From positions 1 through 18,814 of the forward strand of contig JACCXR010000285.1 in the NCBI GenBank assembly GCA_013696915.1: a DNA stretch of 18,814 nt, written 5' to 3'. The translations under genes were made by a program, and so were the position numbers. This stretch comes from Euzebyaceae bacterium (GTDB taxonomy: Bacteria > Actinomycetota > Nitriliruptoria > Euzebyales > Egibacteraceae). Position 1 is the first letter of the stretch. Each line of letters starts with the position of its first letter. Of this stretch, positions 6,126 through 14,214 are shown piece by piece. Below the pieces are notes generated by a model. It saw only the letters and a list, made by a program, of their open reading frames with translations. It did not search any database and had not been told where the DNA came from.

Positions 6126-6767
6126 ATGGAGTTGCCGCTGTTCCCCCTGCACGTCGTCCTGTTCCCGGGACGGCCGCTGCCGCTCCACCTCTTCGAACCG
6201 CGGTACCGCAGGATGCTGGCCGACTGCATGGCCGCCGACCGCCGGTTCGGGGTCGTCGCCATTCGCGCGGGGCGCGAGGTCGGGGACGCCGCCGACATCT
6301 TCTCGGTCGGGACCGTCGCCCGGATCGAGACCGTCGAGGAGCGTCCGGACGGCCGGCTCGACATCCTCTCTCGGGGCCTCCAGCGCTTCCGCGTCCGTGC
6401 GCTGATGCCCGGCACCCCGTACCTGCGGGCCCGGGTCGACCTCATCGAGGAGCCGCGCTGCGACGCCACCGACCACGCCTGCGCCCGGCGGGTCCGCTCG
6501 CTGCTGCTGCCCTACCTGGCCGCGCTCGGCGCCCCCGCCCAGCTGCTGGAGCGCATCCCGTCGGAGCCGAACGAGCTCGCCTACCTGGCCGCCGCGGCGG
6601 TCCAGGTGGAGGTGCCCGAACAGCAGCAGCTCCTCGAGTACGACTCGACGGCGAAGCGCCTGGCGGCGGCCCTGCGGGTGCTCAGGCGCGAGACCGGGCT
6701 GATGCGGCACTTCGGCACCGTGGGCTCGCTGCGCCCGCCGGACCCCTGCGGGTCCGAGCTCAACTAG
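6126..6767 (+). CDS. Stand-alone LON substrate-binding-domain protein
   Basis: This 213-aa protein matches the N-terminal substrate-binding (PUA-like) domain of Lon protease but has no AAA+ or protease domain. Signatures are LPLFPLHVVLFPG at the start, LHLFEPRYRRML, FGVVAI, VGTVARIETVEERPDGRLDI, the LSRGLQRFRV beta hairpin, then a helical C-terminal half (LPYLAALGAPAQLLERI, EVPEQQQLLE). Free-standing homologues are common in bacteria, and their role is not well defined; binding of unfolded or damaged polypeptides is inferred from Lon. The ATG at 6126 is the family start. It is the first gene of a two-gene unit with tag, the gap being 2 nt. Confidence 0.92.
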   Translation: MELPLFPLHVVLFPGRPLPLHLFEPRYRRMLADCMAADRRFGVVAIRAGREVGDAADIFSVGTVARIETVEERPDGRLDILSRGLQRFRVRALMPGTPYLRARVDLIEEPRCDATDHACARRVRSLLLPYLAALGAPAQLLERIPSEPNELAYLAAAAVQVEVPEQQQLLEYDSTAKRLAAALRVLRRETGLMRHFGTVGSLRPPDPCGSELN

Positions 6768-6769
6768 GG

Positions 6770-7363
6770 ATGACCGGGCTCCGGGTCGGACCCGACGGCG
6801 TGGCCCGGTGCTGGTGGTGCGGCGCCGATCCCGACTACGTCGCCTACCACGACGCCGAGTGGGGCCGTCCCGTCGCCGACGGTGACCGGCTGTTCGAGAA
6901 GCTGTGCCTCGAGGGGTTCCAGGCCGGGCTGTCGTGGCTGACGATCCTGCGGAAGCGACCCGCCTTCCGCGCCGCCTTCGCCGGCTTCGACGTCGATGCC
7001 GTCGCCCGCTTCGACGCCGCCGACGTCGCGCGGTTGGCGGCCGACGCCGGCATCGTCCGCAACCGCGCGAAGATCGAGGCGACCGTCTCCAACGCCAGGG
7101 CGACGCTCGACCTCGGCGGCCCGGAGACCCTGTCGTCGCTGGTCTGGTCGTTCGCGCCCGCCGCCCGCCCCGCCCCGCGCACGGCGGCGGACATCCCCGC
7201 GGTCACGCCGGAGTCGACCGCGCTGTCCAAGGCGCTGAAGCGGCACGGCTTCCGGTTCGTCGGCCCGACGACCGCCTACGCGCTGATGCAGGCGATGGGC
7301 GTGGTGAACGACCACCTCGCGGGCTGCGCCGCCCGCGCGGCGGTGCCGCACGTCACCCGATGA
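6770..7363 (+). CDS. tag: DNA-3-methyladenine glycosylase I (Tag)
   Basis: Tag excises 3-methyladenine from alkylated DNA, starting base-excision repair. The 197-aa protein keeps the zinc snap of the family: Cys17 or Cys14 (RCWWCG), His27 (YHDAEWG), His182 and Cys186 (NDHLAGC). Spacing of 13 from Cys14 to His27 and of 4 from His182 to Cys186 matches E. coli Tag. Glu48 and Trp56 in LCLEGFQAGLSW line the base pocket. The ATG lies 2 nt after the preceding stop without a good Shine-Dalgarno, so it is probably coupled to the LON-domain gene. The last 11 bp overlap tail-to-tail with the cell-wall-binding protein gene. No Ada-type regulator is nearby. Confidence 0.95.
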   Translation: MTGLRVGPDGVARCWWCGADPDYVAYHDAEWGRPVADGDRLFEKLCLEGFQAGLSWLTILRKRPAFRAAFAGFDVDAVARFDAADVARLAADAGIVRNRAKIEATVSNARATLDLGGPETLSSLVWSFAPAARPAPRTAADIPAVTPESTALSKALKRHGFRFVGPTTAYALMQAMGVVNDHLAGCAARAAVPHVTR

Positions 7364-9518
7364 CCGCGCCGATCTGGGCTTCGACGTTCGGGGAGATGGC
7401 GCCGGGGCCGCCGAGCAGGAACACCTGCTCGATGTCGCCGGCGTTGCCCTCCAGGTAGGCTCGGGCCGGCGGCGAGTTGTCGAGGTCCGCAGGGTGGACG
7501 AGCATCAGCACGCCGTCCGCCTTGGCAGCCGCCGGACCGGTGACCAGCGCGTCGGGGAAGTTCTCGCCACTCGCGATCCACGAGCCGGCGGCACTCATGC
7601 CCGCATCGAGGGACGCCTGCGCGAGCAGCCCGGCGGTCTCGTAGCGCGTGCGGCCGCCGAGGCGCTCGACCGTCACGCCCTCTGCCGCGATCGCCGCCTG
7701 GACCGCCGCCGACACCGCCGCCTCGCCGCCCACCAGGGTGGCCGCGGTGATGCCGAGGTCGTCGAGCGCCGCGCGGGTCGGTTCGGGCAGGTTGGTCGTG
7801 TCGACGAGCAGGATCGGCCGCTGCTGGAACGCCGCGACCGACGATGCCGCGAGCGCGTCGGGCCATCCCCGCCGGGGATCGGGGTCGAAGCCCTCGGCGA
7901 CGTAGACCTCGGTGCCGCCGACCTGTGCCGCGATCAGCGCCGCCGTGTCGAACCGGCTGGCGCCGCCGATGCGGTCGACCTGCGTGGCGGTCGTGTCCTG
8001 CACGACGTTGGTGGCGACCTCGGCCGACAGGGCATTCTCACCGCCGAGCAGGACCGCCCTGGTCGCGCCGAGCCGGTTGATCTCGTCGCGGGTGCCGGGG
8101 TGGAGGCCGGCCGGCGACGTCAGCAGGATGGGCGCGTCGAGCGACCGGGCGAGCGGCGCACCGGCGAGCGCGTCGGGGTAGGTGTCGGCGCGGGCGAGCA
8201 CGACCGTCGTGGCCGACTCTGGGAAGCTCACCATCGACACCTCGACGGCGGTCTCGATCCGGCTGAGGCCGGCGACGCGGTCGACCGGCCCCTCGGGGGG
8301 CGGCGGTCCTTCGTCGGTGACCTCGATCGGCGCCGTCGGCCCGGTCGGGCTCACGACGAAGTCCGCGCTCGTCGCGCCGGCCTCGTTCGTGTACGTCCCC
8401 GGCTGGGAGGCGACCGTGACGTCGAACGCCAGCGTCACCGCGCCGCCGGCGGGCGCCTCGAAGGGACCGGTCCAGGTCAGCTCCTGCCCTGACACGGCCG
8501 GGTCCGTCGTGGTCGCCCCCGTGGTGGATCCCGCCACGTAGCCGAAGCCGTCGGGCAGCGTGTCGACGACGGCGTCGAGCGTCGCCGCCGCCTCGTTGCC
8601 GTTCGTGACGGTGATCATGTAGCCGTTCGTCCCCCCGGGTGGGGACGTCGGCTCGTCGGCCGCCTTGGACATCGTCAGCGGGACCTGGCCGAGCGGCGAG
8701 AAGGTCGTGAGATGCGAGTAGCTCGCCGATGCGCCCGCCGCGACGGTGAAGTTCCACGACAGCCCCGCGCCGTTGTCGATCAGCGCGTCGCAGCGGCAGG
8801 TGTTGTCGAAGGGCTCCTGCGCCCCGATCTTGCCCCACACCTCGGCGTACTGGGCGTGGAGGAAGGAACTGCCGGCCGTCAGCGGCAGCCACTGCTCGAT
8901 CCGGTCGCCCGGCGTGCCGGGGTTGTCGAGGTCCTGCGCGAGACACGCCACCGCCCCCGTGGCTTCGTCGATGACGCCGAACCCGGAGTCGCTGTTCTGC
9001 AGGTAGCAGTCGCCGGCGCGGTAGAGGATGCCACTGGCCGCGGCGCCTCCGCGGTTCTCCAGCGCCACGTCGGTGCGGTAGGACTCCTGCCCGGCGACGT
9101 AGCTGTCCGTCTCGGTGACCCGCAGGCCCGACGTCCCGAGGTCGACGACCGTGGAGATCCGGAACGGATCGGCGGCCGTCCCCGCGCCCGTGACCGCGGA
9201 CTGGCTGACGGCGGTCACCGTCGTCCGCGGCGACGCGCCCAAGTCGCCTGCGGGGATGGCCGCGGGGCCGTAGAGGGTGCCGCCGGTCGCGACGAGCGTG
9301 GCGCACGCCGTGTCGAGGTAGAACTCGGAACGCTCGTCGGCGACGTGGTCGACGGCACAGTTGAGGTCCTCGGTGATCTCGACCCTGGTGAGCGCTCCGG
9401 GGGTGATGATCGCCTCGGCAGCCAGGGCCGGGCCGGCCCCGCCCACCAGCGCGATCACCGCCAGCAGCAGGGCGACCAGGAACGCCGTACGCCGGCGCAG
9501 GACGAGGTGCTTCGCCAT
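7353..9518 (-). CDS. Secreted surface protein: N-terminal beta-rich domain, DUF11-like domain, three cell-wall-binding repeats 2
   Basis: This 721-aa exported protein starts with a signal peptide (RRR at 8-10, hydrophobic 12-29, likely cleavage after ALA33). Residues about 34-295 form an unrecognised beta-rich region with six cysteines (LNCAVD, DTAC, DCYLQ, ACLAQ, TCRC), suited to disulfides. About 297-400 is a DUF11-like module (MITVTNGNEAAATLD, DTLPDGFGYVAGS, VTLAFDVTV), followed by a Pro-rich linker. Residues 412-513, 514-616 and 617-721 are three cell-wall-binding type 2 repeats (PF04122), each with a VDRxxGxxRxxTA-like opening, a PDAL core and LLGG/LVGG. There is no LPXTG motif or C-terminal anchor, so attachment to the wall is probably non-covalent. 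The ATG start (9516-9518) has GGAGG 5-6 nt upstream. Function beyond surface display is unknown. Confidence 0.9.
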   Translation of the reverse strand: MAKHLVLRRRTAFLVALLLAVIALVGGAGPALAAEAIITPGALTRVEITEDLNCAVDHVADERSEFYLDTACATLVATGGTLYGPAAIPAGDLGASPRTTVTAVSQSAVTGAGTAADPFRISTVVDLGTSGLRVTETDSYVAGQESYRTDVALENRGGAAASGILYRAGDCYLQNSDSGFGVIDEATGAVACLAQDLDNPGTPGDRIEQWLPLTAGSSFLHAQYAEVWGKIGAQEPFDNTCRCDALIDNGAGLSWNFTVAAGASASYSHLTTFSPLGQVPLTMSKAADEPTSPPGGTNGYMITVTNGNEAAATLDAVVDTLPDGFGYVAGSTTGATTTDPAVSGQELTWTGPFEAPAGGAVTLAFDVTVASQPGTYTNEAGATSADFVVSPTGPTAPIEVTDEGPPPPEGPVDRVAGLSRIETAVEVSMVSFPESATTVVLARADTYPDALAGAPLARSLDAPILLTSPAGLHPGTRDEINRLGATRAVLLGGENALSAEVATNVVQDTTATQVDRIGGASRFDTAALIAAQVGGTEVYVAEGFDPDPRRGWPDALAASSVAAFQQRPILLVDTTNLPEPTRAALDDLGITAATLVGGEAAVSAAVQAAIAAEGVTVERLGGRTRYETAGLLAQASLDAGMSAAGSWIASGENFPDALVTGPAAAKADGVLMLVHPADLDNSPPARAYLEGNAGDIEQVFLLGGPGAISPNVEAQIGAVIG

Positions 9519-9546
9519 GGGATCCTCCGTGCCTCGTTCAGGGGCC

Positions 9547-9570
9547 GCGCCGCCCGACGCGCCGCCCGAC
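9547..9570. repeat. Tandem 12-bp direct repeat between dnaE and the surface-protein gene
   Basis: gcgccgcccgac occurs twice head to tail, followed by a related GC-rich stretch. It lies in the 101-bp spacer, 30-50 bp upstream of the surface-protein start. No clear -10 box is seen in this spacer, so the surface gene may be read from dnaE or from an unrecognised promoter. Confidence 0.6.
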
Positions 9571-9619
9571 GCCCGCCGCGGCCGACTCATCGGGGGTGTA
9601 CGCCCCGGCGGGGCCGGTG

Positions 9620-12600
9620 TCAAACAACCGCCCCTGCCCCCAGCAGCATCTTGAGTTCGGCGTACAGCCCGGGGTCGCGGCGGATGCAGAGGTCGTCGCC
9701 AAGGCGCAGCGTCGTGGGCGGACCGTCCGCGCCCGGCAGCCGCAGGTGGACGGGGACGTGCCCCCGGTGGTCGGTGAGGACGGTGCGGAGGCGGGCGACG
9801 ACGTCGGCGGTGCACTGCTGCGGCGCGAGGGTGAGCAGCAGCGGCGCGCCCGTCGCCTCCGACAGGTCGGGGGCGCGCACGGCGGTCGCGACGATCTTCG
9901 GCGTGTCCCCCAGGTCCAGCCGACCGGTCACGCAGACGATGGCGTCCTCGACGAGCAGGTCGGCGTTCGCGGCGTAGACGGTCGGGAAGAACAGCACCTC
10001 GACGCCGCCCTGGAGGTCCTCGCAGACCCCGACGACGTAGGGCTCCCCGCGCTTCGTGAACTTCTTCTGGATCCCGGTGAGGATCCCGGCGATCGTGACG
10101 GCCCCGGTGGCCCCCGTCTCCGGCAGGCGCCCGATCGGGACGGTCGACAGGTCCGACAGCATGCGCTCGAGACCGAGCAGCGGGTGGTCCGAGACGTACA
10201 GGCCCAGCATCTCGCGCTCGGCGGCGAGCTTGTCGGCGCGGTCGAACTCCACGTCGGGCACGTCGATCGCCGGCAGCGCCCCGGCCGCCGGCCCCTCCTC
10301 GGGGACGCCGAACAACGAGAACTGGCCCTCGGACTCGGCGCGCTTCGTGGCGCAGGCCTGCTCGCAGATCGTCTCGAAGACCGCGAGGAGCCCCTTGCGC
10401 GGGTGGGGCCGCTCCGGGGTCCCGAGCGCCTCGAAGGCGCCGGCCTTGATCAGCGACTCGACCGTGCGCTTGTTGAGGCAGGCCCCGTCCACCTTGGCGG
10501 CGAAGTCGGCGAAGTCGGTGAAGCGGCCCCTGGCCGTGCGGGCCGCGATGATCGAGGTGACGACCTGCTCCCCGACGTTGCGGACGGCCGAGAGCCCGAA
10601 CCTGATCTGCGAGGTCGGGTGCGACCCGGCCGGGGCGAAGTCGAGCTCGGAGGAGTTCACATCCGGCGGCAGGACGGTGATGCCCATCACCCGGCAGGTG
10701 TGCAGGTAGAGCGGCAGGCGGTCCTTGTTGCCCTTCACCGACGTCAGCAGCGCCGCCATGTACTCGACCGGGTGGTTGGCCTTGAGCCAGGCGGTCTGGT
10801 AGCTGACCAGCCCGTACCCGGCGGAGTGCGACTTGTTGAACGCGTAGTCGGCGAACCCCTCGATGAGGTCCCAGAGTTCCTTGCCGAGCTCCGGGGCGTA
10901 GCCACGCGCCACGCAGCCGTCGAGGAACGCCCGCCGCTGCGCCTCCATCTCCGCCTGCTTCTTCTTGCCGATCGCGCGGCGCAGCAGGTCCGCCTCGCCG
11001 AGCGTGAATCCCGCGATCCTCTGCGCGATCGTGAGGACCTGCTCCTGGTAGACGAGGATGCCGTAGCTCGCGTCGAGGATCTCGGTGAGGTCCGCGTGGG
11101 GGACGGTCACCTTCGACTCTCCGTGCTTGCGGCGCGCGTACTCGGTGTGGAGCCCCGCCGCCATCGGCCCCGGCCGGTAGAGCGCGAGCAGCGCCACGAT
11201 GTCGTCGAAGCAGTCCGGTTTCAGCTGTCGGCACAGGGCCTTCATGCCGGCGCCGTCGAGCTGGAAGACGCCGTCGGTGTCGCCCTCGGCGAGCATCTTG
11301 TAGGTCAGCGGGTCGTCGAGGGCCACGTCCTCGATCCGCAGCGCCCGGCCGGTGCTCGCCTCGATGTGGCGCAGGGCGTCGGTGATGACGGTGAGGTTGC
11401 GCAGCCCGAGGAAGTCCATCTTCAGCAGGCCGATGTCCTCGACCATGCCGCCGTCGTACTGGGTGACGATCTCGCCGTCGGCCTCCAGGCGCAGCACGGG
11501 GCAGTGCTCAGTGATCGGCTCCGCCCCGATCACGACGCCGGCCGCGTGGATCGAGTGCTGGCGGCGCAGCCCCTCCAGCGACAGGGCGGTGTCCAGGACC
11601 TTTGCCGCGTCGGGTTCGGTCTCCCATGCCGCCCGCAGCTCGGCGGACAGCTCCCGGGACTTCGCGAGCGGGAAGTCCTTGCCGAGCACCGGCGGCGGCA
11701 TCATCTTCGCGAGCCGGTCCCCGAAGGAGAACGGGTAGCCGAGCACCCGGGACGCGTCGCGGATCGCCTGCTTGCCCTTGATCGTCGAGAACGTGACGAT
11801 CTGGGCGACCCGGTCCTCGCCGTAGCGGTCGCGGGCGTAGCGGATCATCTCCCCCCGGCGGCGCTCGTCGAAGTCCATGTCGATGTCGGGCATGGAGATG
11901 CGCTCGGGGTTGAGGAAGCGCTCGAAGATCAGGCCGTGCGCGATCGGGTCGAGGTCGGTGATCCCGGTGCAGTACGCGACGGCGCAGCCCGCCGCCGAGC
12001 CGCGGCCGGGCCCGACCCGGATGCCGGCGCCGCGGGCGTGGTCGCAGAGGTCGGCGACGATCAGGAAGTACGCGGGGAAGCCCATCTGGGTGATGACGCC
12101 GAGCTCGTGCTCGAGCCGGGCCCGGACCTCGGCGGGAAGCTCGCCGCCCGACCGGCAGTACCGCTGCTCGGCGCCCTGGAAGACCTTCCGGCGGAGGTGG
12201 GTCGCCTCGTCCATGCCGTCCGGGCAGTCGAAGCGCGGCAGGTGATGCGTCCCGAACTCGAGGGTGACGTCGCAGCGCTCGGCGATCTCCAGGGTGTTGC
12301 GCCAGGTCTGCGGCAGCTGTGGGAACAGCGCCTGCATCTCGGCGGGCGACTTCACGTAGAACTGGTCGCCTTTGAACCGGAACCGGTTGGGATCGGACTT
12401 CTGCGAGCCGGTCTGGATGCACAGCAGGGCGTCGTGCGCCTCGTGGTCGGCCTGGTCGGTGTAGTGGCTGTCGTTCGTGACGACCAGCGGGAGGCCGAGC
12501 TGCTCGGCGATGCGGATGAGATCGCCGTTGGTGGCGTGCTGCTCGGCGATGCCGTGGTCCTGCAACTCGATGTAGTAGCGATCGCCGAAGACGTCGCGGT

Positions 12601-13093
12601 ACCAGGCCGCGGCTTCGAGCGCACCGTCGCGGTTGCCGGCCAGCAGCAGCTGGTTCACCTCGGCGCCGAGGCAGCCCGACAGGCAGATCAGGCCGTCCGC
12701 GTGTTCGGCCAGCAGCTCCTTGTCGGCCCGCGGCTTGTACCAGTAGCCCTCGAGGTAGGCCCGCGAGACCAGCTTCATCAGGTTCTTGTATCCGGCCTGC
12801 GTCTGGGCGAGCAGGGTGAGGTGATGGTACGGCTCGTCGCCCTGTCTCCGGTTGCCCTTCGTGTAGCGGCTGGCCGGGGCCATGTAGAGCTCCGAGCCGA
12901 GAATGGGCTTCACGCCGTGCTTCTTGCCCGCCTTGTAGAAGTCGATCGCGCCGAACATGTTGCCGTGGTCGGTCATGGCTGCGGCGGGCATGCCCATCTG
13001 GGCCGCCTTGGCCATGAGGGCGTCCACCCGGCTGGCGCCGTCGAGCATCGAGTACTCGGTGTGGACGTGGAGGTGGGCGAAGCTGTCGGCCAT
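9620..13093 (-). CDS. dnaE: DNA polymerase III alpha subunit DnaE1 (replicative), with PHP domain
   Basis: This is the 1157-aa catalytic subunit of the replicative polymerase. The N-terminal PHP domain (1 to about 230) keeps all nine expected metal ligands: His9, His11, Asp18 (HLHVHTEYSMLDG), His43, Glu68, His90/91, Cys141, Asp208 and His210. In Mycobacterium DnaE1 this domain is the proofreading exonuclease. The palm has RVGPGRGSAAG and catalytic Asp403/Asp405 (PDIDMDFDE), with the third Asp in LLKMDFLGLRN. A helix-hairpin-helix segment (EGFADYAFNKSHSAGYGL) and a C-terminal OB fold (GAVTIAGILTGIQKKFTKRG) follow. The ATG at 13091-13093 has GGGAGG 9 nt upstream and gives the family N-terminus; the in-frame ATG 27 codons earlier lacks support. 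Length fits the ~1180-aa actinobacterial DnaE1. Confidence 0.97.
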   Translation of the reverse strand: MADSFAHLHVHTEYSMLDGASRVDALMAKAAQMGMPAAAMTDHGNMFGAIDFYKAGKKHGVKPILGSELYMAPASRYTKGNRRQGDEPYHHLTLLAQTQAGYKNLMKLVSRAYLEGYWYKPRADKELLAEHADGLICLSGCLGAEVNQLLLAGNRDGALEAAAWYRDVFGDRYYIELQDHGIAEQHATNGDLIRIAEQLGLPLVVTNDSHYTDQADHEAHDALLCIQTGSQKSDPNRFRFKGDQFYVKSPAEMQALFPQLPQTWRNTLEIAERCDVTLEFGTHHLPRFDCPDGMDEATHLRRKVFQGAEQRYCRSGGELPAEVRARLEHELGVITQMGFPAYFLIVADLCDHARGAGIRVGPGRGSAAGCAVAYCTGITDLDPIAHGLIFERFLNPERISMPDIDMDFDERRRGEMIRYARDRYGEDRVAQIVTFSTIKGKQAIRDASRVLGYPFSFGDRLAKMMPPPVLGKDFPLAKSRELSAELRAAWETEPDAAKVLDTALSLEGLRRQHSIHAAGVVIGAEPITEHCPVLRLEADGEIVTQYDGGMVEDIGLLKMDFLGLRNLTVITDALRHIEASTGRALRIEDVALDDPLTYKMLAEGDTDGVFQLDGAGMKALCRQLKPDCFDDIVALLALYRPGPMAAGLHTEYARRKHGESKVTVPHADLTEILDASYGILVYQEQVLTIAQRIAGFTLGEADLLRRAIGKKKQAEMEAQRRAFLDGCVARGYAPELGKELWDLIEGFADYAFNKSHSAGYGLVSYQTAWLKANHPVEYMAALLTSVKGNKDRLPLYLHTCRVMGITVLPPDVNSSELDFAPAGSHPTSQIRFGLSAVRNVGEQVVTSIIAARTARGRFTDFADFAAKVDGACLNKRTVESLIKAGAFEALGTPERPHPRKGLLAVFETICEQACATKRAESEGQFSLFGVPEEGPAAGALPAIDVPDVEFDRADKLAAEREMLGLYVSDHPLLGLERMLSDLSTVPIGRLPETGATGAVTIAGILTGIQKKFTKRGEPYVVGVCEDLQGGVEVLFFPTVYAANADLLVEDAIVCVTGRLDLGDTPKIVATAVRAPDLSEATGAPLLLTLAPQQCTADVVARLRTVLTDHRGHVPVHLRLPGADGPPTTLRLGDDLCIRRDPGLYAELKMLLGAGAVV

Positions 13094-13146
13094 CGCGTCG
13101 CGTCGCGCCTCCCGGGCGGGTCGGTTCTCCTGGACCGCCGAGTAAA

Positions 13147-13160
13147 TCACAGCCGTGTGA
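13147..13160. promoter_or_regulatory. Inverted repeat TCACA-GCCG-TGTGA upstream of dnaE
   Basis: A perfect 5-bp inverted repeat with a 4-bp centre lies 54 bp before the dnaE start, in the most AT-rich part of this spacer (gtaaatcaca). It could be an operator or a small RNA hairpin in the leader. It does not match the actinobacterial LexA box. Function not shown. Confidence 0.25.
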
Positions 13161-13214
13161 CCTTGGCGAGTCATTCGGACCTGCGGGGAAGCGCGGCGAG
13201 TCTACTGTCCGGCG

Positions 13215-13257
13215 GGAGGCCGGCGGAGGCCGGCAGGACCGCCCGCGGGAGGCCGGC
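13215..13257. repeat. Three copies of ggaggccggc between dnaE and the pseudouridine synthase gene
   Basis: The 10-mer ggaggccggc occurs at 13215-13224, 13225-13234 and 13248-13257. With its flanks the first and third copies share 13 bp. The 200-bp spacer 13094-13293 contains no ORF that I can support. Confidence 0.55.
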
Positions 13258-13267
13258 GGGACCGGCC
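13251..13267 (-). terminator. Candidate terminator hairpin after the rluD-type gene
   Basis: ggccgg-cggga-ccggcc forms a perfect 6-bp stem with a 5-nt loop, 27 nt past the stop of the pseudouridine synthase gene on the minus strand. There is no U tract, as is usual in high-GC actinobacteria, so it may equally be a chance GC palindrome. Confidence 0.3.
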
Positions 13268-13293
13268 CCGGGCACCTTGATCCCGGCTCCCGG

Positions 13294-14211
13294 TCAGGCC
13301 CGCAGGACCGCGAGGGCGGCGGCCAGGTCGCCGGGGACCGGCTCCTCGACGGCGACGCGCTCGCCGGTGACGGGGTGGGCGAACGCGAGCCGCCCGGCGT
13401 GCAGCGCCGGCCGTTCGAGGCCCAGCTCGGCCCTCAGGGCCGGGGACGCCCCGTAGGCGAGGTCGCCGGCGACCGGGTGACCGACCGCGGCGAGGTGCAC
13501 GCGCACCTGGTGGGTGCGGCCGGTCTCCAGCCCGACCCGCAGCCGGGCGGCCCTCCCGAACGCCTCGAGGACGTCGTAGTGGGTGACCGCACGCCGTCCG
13601 CCGGCGTCGACGGTGAAGCGCGTGCGGTTCGCCGCCGACCGGGCGATCGGCGCGTCGACCGTCGCGACCGGCGGGTCGGGGACGCCGTCGCACAAGGCCC
13701 AGTACTCGCGCTCGACGTCGTGGGTCCGGAAGGCGGCGGCCAGACCGCGGTACGCCTCGTCGCTCTTGGCGACGACGAGCAGGCCGGAGGTCCCGCGGTC
13801 GAGCCGGTGGACGATCCCGGGCCGGTCAGGATCGGCGGCGCCGCCGAGGGGGACACCCATCCCGCGTAGCGCGTCGACGAGGGTCGGGCCGCGGGCTCCG
13901 GCCCCGGCGTGGACGACGAGGCCGGCGGGCTTCGCCACGACCAGCAGGTGACGGTCCTCCCAGCGCACGGCGACCGGTGGCGGGGGCGGGATGTTCGCAG
14001 CGGCCGCCGCGCCCGGCGTGGCGACAACGAGACGTTCACCCGCCCGCACCCGGCGAGACTTGACGACGACCGTCCCGTCGACCGTCACCTCACCGGCCGC
14101 GATGCGCTCCTGCGCGCGCGCTCGCGGTTCGTCGAGCCACCCGGCGAGCAGGACGTCGGCGCGCCGGCCGTCGTCGTCCGGCCCGACGGCCCGCTCGCGG
14201 AGCTCCGGCAC
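13294..14211 (-). CDS. rluD: RluA/RluD-family 23S rRNA pseudouridine synthase
   Basis: The family isomerises uridine to pseudouridine in 23S rRNA; actinobacterial members of this locus are usually called RluD-like. The 305-aa protein has an S4 RNA-binding domain at about 16-65 (RADVLLAGWLDEPRARAQERI, VTVDG), then the catalytic domain with LLVVAKPAGLVVH and the active-site Asp138 in GIVHRLDRGTSGLLV. LETGRTHQVRVHLAAVGHPVAGD is the third family motif. The GTG start (14209-14211) follows the lspA stop by 3 nt. The lspA-rluD pairing is common in bacteria and supports the call; the exact target uridines cannot be read from sequence. Confidence 0.92.
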   Translation of the reverse strand: MPELRERAVGPDDDGRRADVLLAGWLDEPRARAQERIAAGEVTVDGTVVVKSRRVRAGERLVVATPGAAAAANIPPPPPVAVRWEDRHLLVVAKPAGLVVHAGAGARGPTLVDALRGMGVPLGGAADPDRPGIVHRLDRGTSGLLVVAKSDEAYRGLAAAFRTHDVEREYWALCDGVPDPPVATVDAPIARSAANRTRFTVDAGGRRAVTHYDVLEAFGRAARLRVGLETGRTHQVRVHLAAVGHPVAGDLAYGASPALRAELGLERPALHAGRLAFAHPVTGERVAVEEPVPGDLAAALAVLRA

Positions 14212-14214
14212 GGA

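Noticed and set aside
9601..9617. Short GC palindrome gccccggcggggc just after the dnaE stop as a terminator
   Set aside because: The stem is only 5 bp with no U tract and overlaps the stop region; it cannot be told from chance in such GC-rich sequence.
9519..11234. In-frame upstream extension of the surface-protein gene to 11234
   Set aside because: It runs out of frame through dnaE. The signal peptide and Shine-Dalgarno place the start at 9518.
13094..13174. Earlier ATG for dnaE at 13172-13174
   Set aside because: It would add 27 residues without homology, while ATG 13091-13093 has a Shine-Dalgarno and gives the family N-terminus.
9596..13456. 1286-codon open frame on the plus strand, opposite dnaE
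   Set aside because: Long antisense frames are expected in DNA this GC-rich. The product is Arg/Gly/Val-rich low-complexity sequence without family motifs, while the minus strand encodes a perfect DnaE.
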